A stretch of 64,000 nt of DNA from Pseudomaricurvus alkylphenolicus (GTDB lineage: Bacteria > Pseudomonadota > Gammaproteobacteria > Pseudomonadales > Cellvibrionaceae): contig NZ_JAAQPI010000007.1 of the NCBI RefSeq assembly GCF_011683955.1, positions 186,001 to 250,000 of the forward strand. The letters are read 5' to 3'. The translations under genes were made by a program, and so were the position numbers. Every line of letters starts with the position of its first letter. The first letter of the stretch is position 1. The notes under the pieces are model-generated. The model searched no databases. It was not told the origin of the DNA and saw only the letters and a list, made by a program, of their open reading frames with translations. This document shows, in pieces, positions 35,601 to 43,908 of the stretch.

Positions 35601-35739
35601 TAATAACGTTCTGCTCGGTTGCAGGGAACACCTCTTTGTTAATCGTATTCAACCCGAGAAAACCACCCAACAGGATAGCCAACATCAACAGGTTGGCGGC
35701 CACCGGATTATCAATAAAAAAGTCTACCAGTCGGGTCAT
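32605..35739 (-). CDS. RND efflux pump inner-membrane transporter (HAE1-like)
   Basis: This 1044-residue proton-driven transporter has the two-repeat RND architecture: a first membrane helix, a large periplasmic porter domain with PGAGPQEVEQQI, and six helices. TM4 has the acidic pair in MVLGIVVDDAIVVGE needed for proton relay. The second half repeats this with FGFLACAGVVVNDNLVLLDR. Length is normal. It forms a pair with the periplasmic adaptor just upstream (28 bases). No outer-membrane channel is encoded nearby, so a TolC-type protein from elsewhere is needed. Substrates cannot be predicted. Confidence 0.92.
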   Translation of the reverse strand: MTRLVDFFIDNPVAANLLMLAILLGGFLGLNTINKEVFPATEQNVINVTMIYPGAGPQEVEQQIVVRIEEAVSDLAGVFQITSSSRQSSGNVRIEVIEGFDIKQLLNDIKARVDAINTFPPRAERPIVSHEHFRPQLMFFSLYGDADEATLKRLGQQVRDEMPLLDGISDVTYNGARADEVSIEISENTLRKYRLTFEQVARAIRQSSVNLPAGMIQTPTGGVQVQTREQAYSAQDFAEIVVLSNRDGSQLTLGDIAEIRDGFAEEDLEVTYNGKPALDFTVHISDNPDLFGGTAAARQYIEDLRSILPPGLDVTINYEMRELFDSRVVLLTSNAGGGLLLVFSILMLFLRPLLGAWVCLGIVTAFAGAFWSLPYAGISLNMLSLFAFLMVLGIVVDDAIVVGESIYSCQQLGTHNAASEGARRVMKPVILAVLSTIIFFLPMLGVPTAVAPFTHSIFYVVAFCLVFSLIECLLILPCHLAHLKPERASRFSLLRKLSVTRSRVADGLMSVAKRRYRPLLQSVIGNRGATLIGFTLVFMISVALYIGGWVGTSFFPNVPQSFLSVNITLPEGTAFEDTQAIADRIERIAIDMRDDEKLIKINQGKPFLTEIKKTARAAEVNLFVGLMQPEKRVVNIDQVSARLRKLIGPMPEAKSFSLVTGFGNNSADIQLNLNVAANDYPSQLQAVNAVKETLAAYPGVENVRSSLQSERVEVVVGLRDHATTLGITTETVARQLRQGLYGEEVQRIPRAKEDVRVMLHYPKADRSHLGMLDSMRIRTEDGTEIPLSAVADIHLMPGFSAIERTSRKRNISITADTVEGVDALAIYHHMMEKNALQWQRSFPGFDLSSDGNLRSQAQFGEGLARNFLMALLAVYALMAVAFKSYGQPFIILTAVPFGFTGGLVGHLLLGHDISMMSFFGFLACAGVVVNDNLVLLDRLNHLRSQGVDIVKAALTAGQDRFRPIVLTSLTTFVGLLPILFEQSSQAKFLIPMVISLGFGVLFASVVTLFLVPCLYVIWDRWTSKLGLFYAKVGGRFGGVPHKQA

Positions 35740-35767
35740 GGTTCACGTCTCCATAGCGGGCAACGCC

Positions 35768-36949
35768 TCAGCGGGTATCCTGGTTAACTGCAGGACTCAG
35801 CGCGAGTACTTCGGCACTGCGGGGTAACACCTGCTGTCCTGGGCTCACAAAGCTCTGCCGGGAGGCCATAACGCGAGCATTCCCATGCACGCTCGCTCGA
35901 ATCCAAACAGTGGTTTCATCGCTCGACAGCACCTCAACCTCGACAGGAACAACCCGATCATTATTGTCCAAGGTGTATATTCGGTTACGTTGAAAAATTG
36001 CCCCTCTCGGCAACTCGATCACGTTTGCCAAAGGTTTGCTTTGGACTCTGGCCTCGACAAACATCCCCACCATCAGTGGAACATCGCCCTGGTTATTCAC
36101 CTCGGCAATGGCGTAAATCATCCGGGAACGATTATCGACGCTGCCGGCAGTACGGAAAATCTTCCCCGCCCATTCGTGAGGCTCCCGCCCAATGACCCCC
36201 TCAATGGTCACCCGCGTCTCGTCGCCATCCTCGGCCCCTGTCATCGGCAGACTCAACAGTCCAAGTTGCTCATCGGAAAGCGGAAGTCGAATTTGCACCG
36301 TCGAGTTATCGTAAACTGACGCCAACTCAGTACCGGCGCTGACATATTGTCCCAAGTCCACATGGATACGGTCGATACGACCGGAAAACGGAACGCTGAT
36401 TCGGGTGCGCTGCAGATCCTTTTGTGCTTTAGCCAAGTCCCCTTGCGCGGCTTTTAGTCGCGCCCGCGCAGCTGCAATATGAGGCTTTCGAAGAAACAGC
36501 TCGTTGGCATTGGCATTACCGAGATCCCGCCACTCCCTGCGAGCCTGGCGCGCTTGCCCCAACTCGGTGGCCAAAGCCTGCTGCGCTTCAGCAACTCTGG
36601 CCCGGGCTTGTAGAAGAGCGGCCTGATAATCACTGTCCTCAATGCGTATCAGAATCTGGCCCTGGTCAAAAAATCCGCCATCGACAAACTGCGCATCGAC
36701 TTCGACAATCCGACCAGAGACCTCTGCTGCCAAAGTAATCCGACGACGAGGTTCTACAGTACCTTGGCTGAAAACACTGACTCTATGAGTGCTCGGTTTG
36801 GCCTCCACTACCGGGACGGTTTTCTTTTCCGGTACAGGGGGTGGACTATTGGGAATCGGGTCGGATTTACCGGTAGCAACCAGAAATACGATCAACAAGC
36901 CTGGAACGGCTATCTTGAGAGCCAGGGGAATTCTCTGCCAGAGTACCAT
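35768..36949 (-). CDS. RND efflux periplasmic adaptor (MFP)
   Basis: This 393-residue membrane-fusion protein has an N-terminal anchor (LALKIAVPGLLIVFLVATG). The barrel-sandwich (lipoyl-like) segments are VSGRIVEVDAQFVDGGFFDQGQ and VPFSGRIDRIHVDLGQYVSAG, with the alpha hairpin of heptad-rich sequence between them, followed by a beta-barrel domain. It bridges the RND pump to an outer-membrane channel. It starts the two-gene pump operon and lies after TonB receptor 3, with a hairpin in between. Confidence 0.9.
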   Translation of the reverse strand: MVLWQRIPLALKIAVPGLLIVFLVATGKSDPIPNSPPPVPEKKTVPVVEAKPSTHRVSVFSQGTVEPRRRITLAAEVSGRIVEVDAQFVDGGFFDQGQILIRIEDSDYQAALLQARARVAEAQQALATELGQARQARREWRDLGNANANELFLRKPHIAAARARLKAAQGDLAKAQKDLQRTRISVPFSGRIDRIHVDLGQYVSAGTELASVYDNSTVQIRLPLSDEQLGLLSLPMTGAEDGDETRVTIEGVIGREPHEWAGKIFRTAGSVDNRSRMIYAIAEVNNQGDVPLMVGMFVEARVQSKPLANVIELPRGAIFQRNRIYTLDNNDRVVPVEVEVLSSDETTVWIRASVHGNARVMASRQSFVSPGQQVLPRSAEVLALSPAVNQDTR

Positions 36950-37053
36950 ACTGAATCCTGCATCCGTTCGTCGCCCGCTGATTCTGAGATACTAAACCAG
37001 CTGCGGCTCATGGTTGCGTTGAATACGTATGCAGGCGCTTGATTTGGGTAAAC

Positions 37054-37077
37054 CCCGGGTTCACTGAAGAACCCGGG
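37054..37077 (-). terminator. GC-rich hairpin after TonB receptor 3
   Basis: CCCGGGTT (37054-37061) and AACCCGGG (37070-37077) form a perfect 8-bp stem with an 8-base loop, seven bases beyond the receptor's stop codon. No real T tract follows, so it may be a weak terminator or an mRNA-stabilising end. Confidence 0.5.
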
Positions 37078-37083
37078 CGAGAG

Positions 37084-39288
37084 CTAGAACGCGTACTTGA
37101 TATCCACCCCGTAGGTGCGGGGCACGCCGCGCATAACCTGATCAGCGCCTATCAGGTCAGTGAGCTCGAACATATAAGCCGCATATTCCTTGTCGGCCAA
37201 GTTCTTGCCCCAGAGTGCCAATTCCAACTGCTCGCTGGAATCGGTCCAGGACAGACGCGCGTTCCAGAGACTGTAGCTGTCTTGCCCCAATTCTTTGTTT
37301 CGAGTGTAGCTGGTGGGATCACCTACGACGGCTACGGTACCGTTGGAATAGTAGACTTCGCTCTGGTAGGAGCCGTCTACCTGTGCCGAGAGGCTGCCGT
37401 TATCGCCCAGTGACCAGGTGTAGTGAGCCAGCAGGTTGGCGCTCCATTCCGGCGTGTTCTGAGGTGTAACGCCATTGAGATCCGCAGTAGCAACACCTGT
37501 GGCTGTTGGCACGGTCAAGTCGAATTCATCAAATTCGGAGTGAGTATAACCCAGCCCCACCTGAATAAAGAGAGCCTCCAGCGGCTGCCAGGTGACGTCC
37601 ATATCAAGGCCATATAGCTCAAGGGACTCGGCATTTTCAATCTGATTTTGTGGTAAACCCGTGTTCGGATCACCAATACTGTTAAACACTTGTGCGTCCT
37701 GATAGTCGTAGTAAAACAGGGCCGCGTTCAGTTGCATGGTGTCATCTAGCAGTGTGGATTTTATGCCAAGCTCGTAGGCCGTGAGAATCTCAGGGTCATA
37801 CTCGGCGTTGGCCGGGTAATTCGCCAGATCAGTCACCACCCCACCGTTAAAGCCACCGCCTTTGAATCCCCGAGTGATGGAGCCATAGAGCATGTGATCC
37901 TCATTGGGGTAGAAATTCAAGGCGACTTTGCCCGAAAATTCTTCATTGCGAAGATCGTCGGAGTAGCTCATGGAAGCCAGTAAGGGCGTAAATGCGAAGT
38001 TAGGCACATCCGTGGCATAATCGAAGTCCACCTCAAGCTGTGTGTAACGCGCCCCCACAGTCAATACCCAGGACTCCGCCAATTCGTATTCCATCTGGCC
38101 GAATAACGCCTGAGTCGTCAGTTGCTGATGGCCTTCGGACCGGGAAGTTCCCAAATTCAGTAAACCGGGAATCAAGGGAAGATCTGCGTTGTCCACCTCT
38201 ACATCCCAGTTAATGGTTTCAGACAGATAGTACAGACCCGCAATCCAGTGTAATTGGTCAGTATCGCCATTGAGCCGAAGCTCCTGAGTAAACGTATGAG
38301 TATCTACGCTGTACACAAACTCCACCAACGCCAGTGGTGTCATGTCTCCATCTTCTCCCTGGCGTTTATCCAGATCATCATAGGCCGTGATCGATGTAAG
38401 ACTGATTTGATCGTTCAGGTCATAGCTGACGTTTACCGAAACGCCTTTGGTATCAGTATTGATACGATACTCTTTATCGCCATGAACGCCCTCGTAAAAA
38501 TCGGAATCCAACGTAGTGCCGTACAGGTCGGAATCGCTGTCGTTGCGTGACGCATGAAGATTGAACAGGACTGACAGATCATCGGTTGGGAGATAGTTCA
38601 ACAACGCACGACCGGCAAAGTTCTGCTTCTCCACTCTATCGCCATTGCTGAGGTTCTCTATATAGCCGTCTGACTCATACCCGACCAGAGCCAAGCGTCC
38701 ATTTAGCGTTTCTGTCAAAGAGCCGGAGACCATGCTTTCGAGTTTGGTGTAACCATAGTTACCGGCACTGAGTTTCAGCGAGGCTTCGAATTCCTCCGTG
38801 GGCTTATTGGAAACAATATTCAGGGCACCACCAGTGGTGTTGCGACCAAACAGAGTCCCCTGCGGCCCCTTCAGAATCTCAACGCGTTCGATATCAAAGA
38901 GTGTGGTTAGCTGACCGTTGGACGAACCGATGGAGGCTTCGTCGATATAAAAACCTACCGGTCCGGTATTGTTCAACGCGAAATCATTCAGACCGATGCC
39001 GCGAATAAATACAGAAACCACCCCCCCTTCACCGGCTGGAGACATAATGTTCAAATTAGGGGTTTTGGCGGCGACCTCGTTGCTGTTGACAACGCCCATG
39101 GCCTCCATGGTTTCGCCGTCAAATGCACTAATGGCAATTCCCACCTCCTGCAAACTCTGCTCACGCTTTTGCGCAGTAATGACTATTTCTTCCAGGGTAA
39201 AAGCGCTGTCTGCCTGGGTTAAGGTCGCCTGCGAGGCCGTAGCCAGCGCGATAGCTGCAGCCAGCTGATGGCAAGAACGAAACTGCAT
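37084..39288 (-). CDS. TonB-dependent outer-membrane receptor 3
   Basis: This 734-residue receptor has a signal peptide ending near QATLTQADS, the TonB-box-like TLEEIVITAQKREQ, and the plug motif FDIERVEILKGPQGTLFGRN. It ends with a barrel of alternating aromatic strands and the terminal VDIKYAF. GAGGAGAG precedes the ATG. A 41-bp element 115 bases upstream is shared with the promoter of the transaminase/dehydrogenase operon starting at 45141. So this receptor most likely imports the compound that the operon degrades, under the AraC regulator encoded at 45268. Confidence 0.9.
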   Translation of the reverse strand: MQFRSCHQLAAAIALATASQATLTQADSAFTLEEIVITAQKREQSLQEVGIAISAFDGETMEAMGVVNSNEVAAKTPNLNIMSPAGEGGVVSVFIRGIGLNDFALNNTGPVGFYIDEASIGSSNGQLTTLFDIERVEILKGPQGTLFGRNTTGGALNIVSNKPTEEFEASLKLSAGNYGYTKLESMVSGSLTETLNGRLALVGYESDGYIENLSNGDRVEKQNFAGRALLNYLPTDDLSVLFNLHASRNDSDSDLYGTTLDSDFYEGVHGDKEYRINTDTKGVSVNVSYDLNDQISLTSITAYDDLDKRQGEDGDMTPLALVEFVYSVDTHTFTQELRLNGDTDQLHWIAGLYYLSETINWDVEVDNADLPLIPGLLNLGTSRSEGHQQLTTQALFGQMEYELAESWVLTVGARYTQLEVDFDYATDVPNFAFTPLLASMSYSDDLRNEEFSGKVALNFYPNEDHMLYGSITRGFKGGGFNGGVVTDLANYPANAEYDPEILTAYELGIKSTLLDDTMQLNAALFYYDYQDAQVFNSIGDPNTGLPQNQIENAESLELYGLDMDVTWQPLEALFIQVGLGYTHSEFDEFDLTVPTATGVATADLNGVTPQNTPEWSANLLAHYTWSLGDNGSLSAQVDGSYQSEVYYSNGTVAVVGDPTSYTRNKELGQDSYSLWNARLSWTDSSEQLELALWGKNLADKEYAAYMFELTDLIGADQVMRGVPRTYGVDIKYAF

Positions 39289-39402
39289 ATCGACTCTCCT
39301 CTTAAAGTCGGATGGTTATTATTGAAGAGGACCGTATCCGAATAAGAAACGACACCCCTTCGTTATTCCATCTCCTACATTAGCGCCGTAGAGTAAGACT
39401 GG

Positions 39403-39443
39403 CTTGACCTTTACGGCAGCAAAATTGACACATTCGGCCAACG
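39403..39443. promoter_or_regulatory. Shared AraC-type operator, copy 1 (receptor 3 promoter)
   Basis: Two half-sites of form TTGAC-N5-CGGC (39404-39417 and 39425-39438) repeat directly with a 21-bp period, the spacing of AraC half-sites such as araI1/araI2. The whole 41-bp stretch matches 45211-45251 at 34 positions by eye. It lies between the class IV transaminase stop and the receptor 3 start. Confidence 0.7.
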
Positions 39444-39450
39444 TGATTTG

Positions 39451-40440
39451 CTATTCGGCGATTACCACCGGAGTATCGAAGTCAACGCAAGTGCCCAACC
39501 ATCCCTGCCAGCGTTTCTGCCAGTACAGATTGTGAAGTTTGGTGGTTATCGCGCCCGGACCGACGGCGCCACCCAGCAGGGTGTCGTTAACGCTATTGAT
39601 GGGCATGATGCCGCCGGCGGTGGACGTCATAAATGCTTCGTCCGCGTGAATCAACTCGTCCTTGTGAACCCGCTGTACATGGACAGGAATATCCAGTTCA
39701 CGGGCCAGATCCAGCGTCGTCCGTCGCGTAATCCCTTCCAGGCAGCCGCTGTCCGGTGTATAGATTGCGCTGCCCTTAACCACAAAAATATTGGCTCCTG
39801 GAGCTTCGGCCAGATAACCTTCACTATCGAGTAAGACCGACCACTCTTTCTGGTTGTCACGGGCTTCAAACAAGGCCAGTTTCATATCCATCCAATGCAG
39901 ATTCTTGGCGGTGGGATCGACGGAATTCGGCGGTATGCGGATATAATTCTTACTGATCATTACATCCAGCCCTCGGGTTCTTTGTTCATCGCTGGCAATG
40001 TACATATAGGGAATCACAAACGCGTAAAAACAGTTCTCAAACGCGTCCGCATCGGAGCGATCACCACCGCTCATGATGCCACGGGTCACACACCACCAGA
40101 CGTAGGCCTCACGAGTACCAGCCAGCTTGACGAGATTGGTCAGGATCTCTGCCGTCTGCTGCTGGCTGTAAGGGTTGTTCAATCGAAACTTGGCGCAAGA
40201 GCTTTCGAAGCGATTGAGGTGGTCCTCCAGGCGGAAAAACTGCCCTTTGGAAACACTGACCACATCGTAAGCTGCATCGGCGTGCATAAAACCCATATCC
40301 ACGATAGGTATGGCTGCCTCGTGAACGCCGCAGTAAACGCCGTTGATAAAAGCACTGCCAAAGGCATAGTTGTCATCGTGAGCGAGACGCGCGTGGGTGG
40401 GTTCCTGGAGCATGATTTGCTCGGCTTGGATAATCGTCAT
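39451..40440 (-). CDS. Class IV PLP aminotransferase, resembling (R)-selective amine transaminases
   Basis: This 329-residue fold-type IV enzyme has the PLP-binding Lys at K179 (DPTAKNLHWMD), Glu at E212 (AEAPGANIF) and the phosphate-binding TSTAGGIMPI near residue 275. The active-site stretch H53-ADAA-Y58-DV-VSV and the following FFRLEDHLNRFESSC resemble the (R)-amine transaminases (ATA-117 type: H, Y, V in the same positions, as I recall) more than branched-chain or D-amino-acid enzymes. Branched-chain enzymes would show Y/F and G/R at these places. It is the last gene of the five-gene operon, 29 bases after the E2 gene. Activity on an amine or an amino acid cannot be decided from sequence alone. 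Confidence 0.82.
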   Translation of the reverse strand: MTIIQAEQIMLQEPTHARLAHDDNYAFGSAFINGVYCGVHEAAIPIVDMGFMHADAAYDVVSVSKGQFFRLEDHLNRFESSCAKFRLNNPYSQQQTAEILTNLVKLAGTREAYVWWCVTRGIMSGGDRSDADAFENCFYAFVIPYMYIASDEQRTRGLDVMISKNYIRIPPNSVDPTAKNLHWMDMKLALFEARDNQKEWSVLLDSEGYLAEAPGANIFVVKGSAIYTPDSGCLEGITRRTTLDLARELDIPVHVQRVHKDELIHADEAFMTSTAGGIMPINSVNDTLLGGAVGPGAITTKLHNLYWQKRWQGWLGTCVDFDTPVVIAE

Positions 40441-40469
40441 GGTGAATCCTTTATGAGTAAGTAGATGTA

Positions 40470-41822
40470 TCAGGCGAGCATCAAGGCCGGGGACTCGATC
40501 AGGCGCTTCAGTTCACGCATAAACTCTGCGGCCTGGGCACCGTCAATCACTCGATGGTCGGAGGAAAGCGACAGCGTCATGACCGTGGCCACCTGAATGT
40601 CGCCTTCTCTTACAACCGCCCGCTGTTCTCCACCGCCCACAGCAAGGATGGCGCCCTGGGGAGGATTGATAATCGCATCGAATTGGCGCACCCCATACAT
40701 TCCCAGGTTGGAAATGCAGAAGGTGCCGCCCTGAAATTCTTCGGCCGTCAGTTGCCCGGATTTTGCTCGGGCAGCGAGATCTCTCATTCGGTTTGATATT
40801 TCGCTCAAGGACTGTCGATTGGCCGTGTTAATGATAGGTGTTACCAACCCGCCCTCTATCGCTACTGCGACCGCTATATCCGCATTGGAGAACTGACGAA
40901 TCGTTTGACTGGCTTCATCGAACTGAATATTTAGCTCCGGCACTTTAATCAACGCACAGGCGCAAGCCTTGATCAGAAAATCGTTCACCGAGACGTTTGT
41001 CTCCGGGTTACTCTGATTAACCTGATTGCGAATGGCCAACAGAGCATCGAGTTCTGCATCCACTGTCACGCGAAAATGCGGTGCAGTTTGTTTGGAACTC
41101 TGCAGGCGGTCTGCGATGGTTCGACGCATGGCGTTCATGGGAATCGCTTTGAATTCGGAATTCCCCAATGGTTGAATGTTCGGCGTTTGAGCAACGCCTT
41201 GTTGTTCAATCCGGACCTTGGGTTCAACATTCGAATTCTCTTCGGCTTCGGGTGTTGCAGAATCCTCCGGATGATCATTTGTGGTTTTCTGAATACGCGC
41301 CCAAGCCGCTTCAACGTCCGCCTTGCCAACACGTCCGCCGCGACCGGTTGCCTGACATTCGTGTAGATTCACACCCAGCTCTCTGGCGAGGCGGCGAGCA
41401 ACCGGCGTGGTTTTTACATCGCTATCATCGAGTTCCTCGGGAGCTTCCAGGCTCGTTTCAGCCTGGTCAATTGCTACCTCCTTAGGAGCCGCGCTCGACT
41501 TGGCCATAACGTCGGTGCTGGCAACACCCTCAGGTACATAGTTGGCGATAAACGCCTCAACTTCATTATCGGGGACATCGTCGTCGGCCAATACCGCCAG
41601 CAGCGCAGCGATTTCCAGCGTTTCGCCGGGTTGGGCCACAATCCGCCTCAGCTTGCCAGAGACAATAGACTCGACGGTATTAACGATCTTGCTGGTTTCC
41701 ATATCGACAACTTCGTCACCGATCTGAATAACAGCGCCTTCTTCAACCAGCCACTGACTGACTGTGCCTTCGGTCATGGTCAGCCCCCACTTGGGGACAG
41801 TAATTGCTTCTATCGCACTCAT
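40470..41822 (-). CDS. Dihydrolipoamide acyltransferase (E2), acetoin-dehydrogenase-like
   Basis: This 450-residue E2 component has one N-terminal lipoyl domain (KWGLTMTEGTVSQWLVEEGA) with the lipoylated K45 in METSKI. A flexible linker leads to a peripheral-subunit-binding domain near residue 125-160 (TPVARRLARELGVNLHECQA). The C-terminal catalytic domain carries the HRVIDGAQAAEF motif with the active His. It transfers an acyl group from E1 to CoA. A single lipoyl domain and the KWGL-type start fit AcoC-like E2s. GGGAGG precedes the start, 12 bases after E1 beta. No E3 gene is present here. Confidence 0.88.
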   Translation of the reverse strand: MSAIEAITVPKWGLTMTEGTVSQWLVEEGAVIQIGDEVVDMETSKIVNTVESIVSGKLRRIVAQPGETLEIAALLAVLADDDVPDNEVEAFIANYVPEGVASTDVMAKSSAAPKEVAIDQAETSLEAPEELDDSDVKTTPVARRLARELGVNLHECQATGRGGRVGKADVEAAWARIQKTTNDHPEDSATPEAEENSNVEPKVRIEQQGVAQTPNIQPLGNSEFKAIPMNAMRRTIADRLQSSKQTAPHFRVTVDAELDALLAIRNQVNQSNPETNVSVNDFLIKACACALIKVPELNIQFDEASQTIRQFSNADIAVAVAIEGGLVTPIINTANRQSLSEISNRMRDLAARAKSGQLTAEEFQGGTFCISNLGMYGVRQFDAIINPPQGAILAVGGGEQRAVVREGDIQVATVMTLSLSSDHRVIDGAQAAEFMRELKRLIESPALMLA

Positions 41823-41834
41823 TTTCTACCTCCC

Positions 41835-42911
41835 TCAGGCCGCCGCACTCTTCGCCGCCATCACCGTGTCCATTGCGGTTTTGGCATCCAACCCCATGGT
41901 GACTTCGAGAACAGCCGCAGCAACGCGTTCACCACTGGGAATCCAAGCCTGCTCCAGCGGCGATGAAAACGGCACCGGAGTGTGCGGCGGAGTGACCAAC
42001 TTTATCGGCGCCTTCAAACAGTCAAACGCCTGGCTGGCCACCAGTGCCGCGATATCGTGAGCAAAACCACAACGGGCGCTCGACTCATCTACAACGATCA
42101 ATCGCCCGGTATTTTGTACGCTTTCCAGGATGGCTTCTTCATCCAGAGGCGAGGTCGTACGTGGATCAATCACATCACAACCGATACCCTGCTTGGCCAG
42201 CTCATCAGCGGCACCGGCCGCGAGATGAACCATCAGCCCCAGCGCTACGATCGTGACATCCTCACCTTCGCGAACAAAATTGGCTTCGCCAAACGGCACA
42301 GTGTAGCTTTCGTCCGGGACTTCGCTGGCTGCCAAGGGCAAATCGTAAAGCGCCTTGTGCTCGCAAAAGATAACCGGATCGTCATCCTGAATTGCCTGGA
42401 TCAGCAGGCCCTTGGCATCGTAGGCGTTGGAGGGCACCACGCATTTCATCCCGGGCAGTGAGGTAAACACGTGGTAAGGGCTCTGGGAATGCTGCGCAGA
42501 AGCGGAGGCGCCGGCACCAATCATGGTACGTACCGTTAGCGGCGTCACTGCTTTACCGCCAAACATATAACGGAATTTGGCCGCCTGGTTGTAGAGCATG
42601 TCCCAGCAGCATCCGTAAAAGTCCGAAAACATCAGCTCTGCAATTGGGCGCAATCCACTGGCAGCAGCACCCACCGCCATGCCCATATAGCCCATTTCAG
42701 AAATTGGCGTATCGATAATTCGATCAGCGCCAAACTCCTGAATCAGACCTTTGGAAATGCCCAACACACCGCCATAGGCATCAAGTTCGCCTTCACACCC
42801 CTGGCCACCGGCGACGTCTTCGCCAATCAAAATTACGTTGTTGTCGCGACGCATTTCCGCGCGCATCGCCTCACCAATGGCGGTGCGAATACTTTTTTCT
42901 GCCATGTTCAT
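41835..42911 (-). CDS. 2-oxoacid/acetoin dehydrogenase E1 beta subunit
   Basis: This subunit of about 358 residues is a transketolase-like E1 beta. It shows MRRDNNVILIGEDVAGGQG at the N-terminus, DTPISEMGYMGMAVGAAASG and PSNAYDAKGLLIQAI, plus the C-terminal domain with DPRTTSPLDEEAILESV. It pairs with E1 alpha to bind thiamine diphosphate at the dimer interface. The start at 42911 lies 11 bases after the E1 alpha stop and has GGGG just upstream; a frame to 42941 would overlap E1 alpha. Confidence 0.88.
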   Translation of the reverse strand: MNMAEKSIRTAIGEAMRAEMRRDNNVILIGEDVAGGQGCEGELDAYGGVLGISKGLIQEFGADRIIDTPISEMGYMGMAVGAAASGLRPIAELMFSDFYGCCWDMLYNQAAKFRYMFGGKAVTPLTVRTMIGAGASASAQHSQSPYHVFTSLPGMKCVVPSNAYDAKGLLIQAIQDDDPVIFCEHKALYDLPLAASEVPDESYTVPFGEANFVREGEDVTIVALGLMVHLAAGAADELAKQGIGCDVIDPRTTSPLDEEAILESVQNTGRLIVVDESSARCGFAHDIAALVASQAFDCLKAPIKLVTPPHTPVPFSSPLEQAWIPSGERVAAAVLEVTMGLDAKTAMDTVMAAKSAAA

Positions 42912-42921
42912 GTTCCCCCGT

Positions 42922-43890
42922 TTAATAGGTGATGTAGACATCTTCGGTCAGAGCTTCGGGCCGCGGCCAGGCGGCCTGCTTGGCCTCAGCCACATAGCCT
43001 TTGTAGGCGGCAACCAAATCGCTGTCGATACTGTCGAATTCCTCGGTGGTGGCCAGGCCCTCTTCAATCACCCTGCTGCGAAACTTCTTCAGACAATCGC
43101 GGTGCAGTTTGGCGTTGTCGATTTCCTCCTTGAGACGGTATTTCTGCGGATCACCTTCAAAGTGCCCGTAAAACCGCACAGTTTCTGCCTCAACGAAGTA
43201 AGGTCCATTGCCAGCCCGACAGTGGGCAACCACCTCTTCCATCGCGTCATAGACTGAAAAGAAATCGGTACCATCGATTTTTTTGGCGGGCATACCAAAC
43301 GCGGCAGCACGATCTGCGATAGAGTCAGCACCCACGGCGTAATCGACACCGGTACCCTCACCCACGCCGTTATTTTCGCAGTAGAAGATCACCGGCAGCT
43401 TCAGAATAACCGCCAGGTTCATCGCCTCGAAGACATAGCCCTCGTTACTGGCGCCATCACCAAAAAAGCACACCGACACATTGTCGCGCCCCTTCACTTT
43501 TTGAGTAAGTGCCGCGCCGGTAGCCAGTGGTGCACCGGCACCGACAATACCATTGGCACCGAGGCTGCCGCGATCCAGGTCGGCGATATGCATTGAGCCG
43601 CCCTTGCCGCCGCATAGCCCTTCGGCGCGGCCATAGAGCTCCATCACCATCAGCCGCGGGTCGGAGCCCTTGGCCACACAATGACCGTGTCCGCGGTGAT
43701 TGCTGGCGATATAGTCGTCATCGCTCAAGTGGGCGCAGACACCAACCGCGTTGGCTTCTTCTCCACAGTACAAATGCAGGAAACCGGGAATCTCGCCGGT
43801 GGTGTTTTCGCGGTGAATGGTTTCTTCAAACTCGCGGATATTACGCATCTTGCGGTAGTAATCGAGCAGTTGTTCTTTCGTCAGACTCAT
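42922..43890 (-). CDS. Thiamine-dependent E1 alpha subunit, AcoA-like
   Basis: This 322-residue subunit has the E1 alpha thiamine diphosphate motif GDGASNEGYVFEAMNLAVI followed by CENN, which fits the GDG-x25-NN rule. It also has NHRGHGHCVAKG and GKGGSMHIADLDRGSLGANG. Length and these motifs match the acetoin-dehydrogenase branch (AcoA) better than pyruvate or branched-chain enzymes. It decarboxylates or cleaves a 2-oxo or acyloin substrate and passes the acyl unit to E2. GGAG precedes the ATG, 18 bases after the transaminase. Confidence 0.88.
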   Translation of the reverse strand: MSLTKEQLLDYYRKMRNIREFEETIHRENTTGEIPGFLHLYCGEEANAVGVCAHLSDDDYIASNHRGHGHCVAKGSDPRLMVMELYGRAEGLCGGKGGSMHIADLDRGSLGANGIVGAGAPLATGAALTQKVKGRDNVSVCFFGDGASNEGYVFEAMNLAVILKLPVIFYCENNGVGEGTGVDYAVGADSIADRAAAFGMPAKKIDGTDFFSVYDAMEEVVAHCRAGNGPYFVEAETVRFYGHFEGDPQKYRLKEEIDNAKLHRDCLKKFRSRVIEEGLATTEEFDSIDSDLVAAYKGYVAEAKQAAWPRPEALTEDVYITY

Positions 43891-43908
43891 CGTTGTTTCT
43901 CCTTCCGA

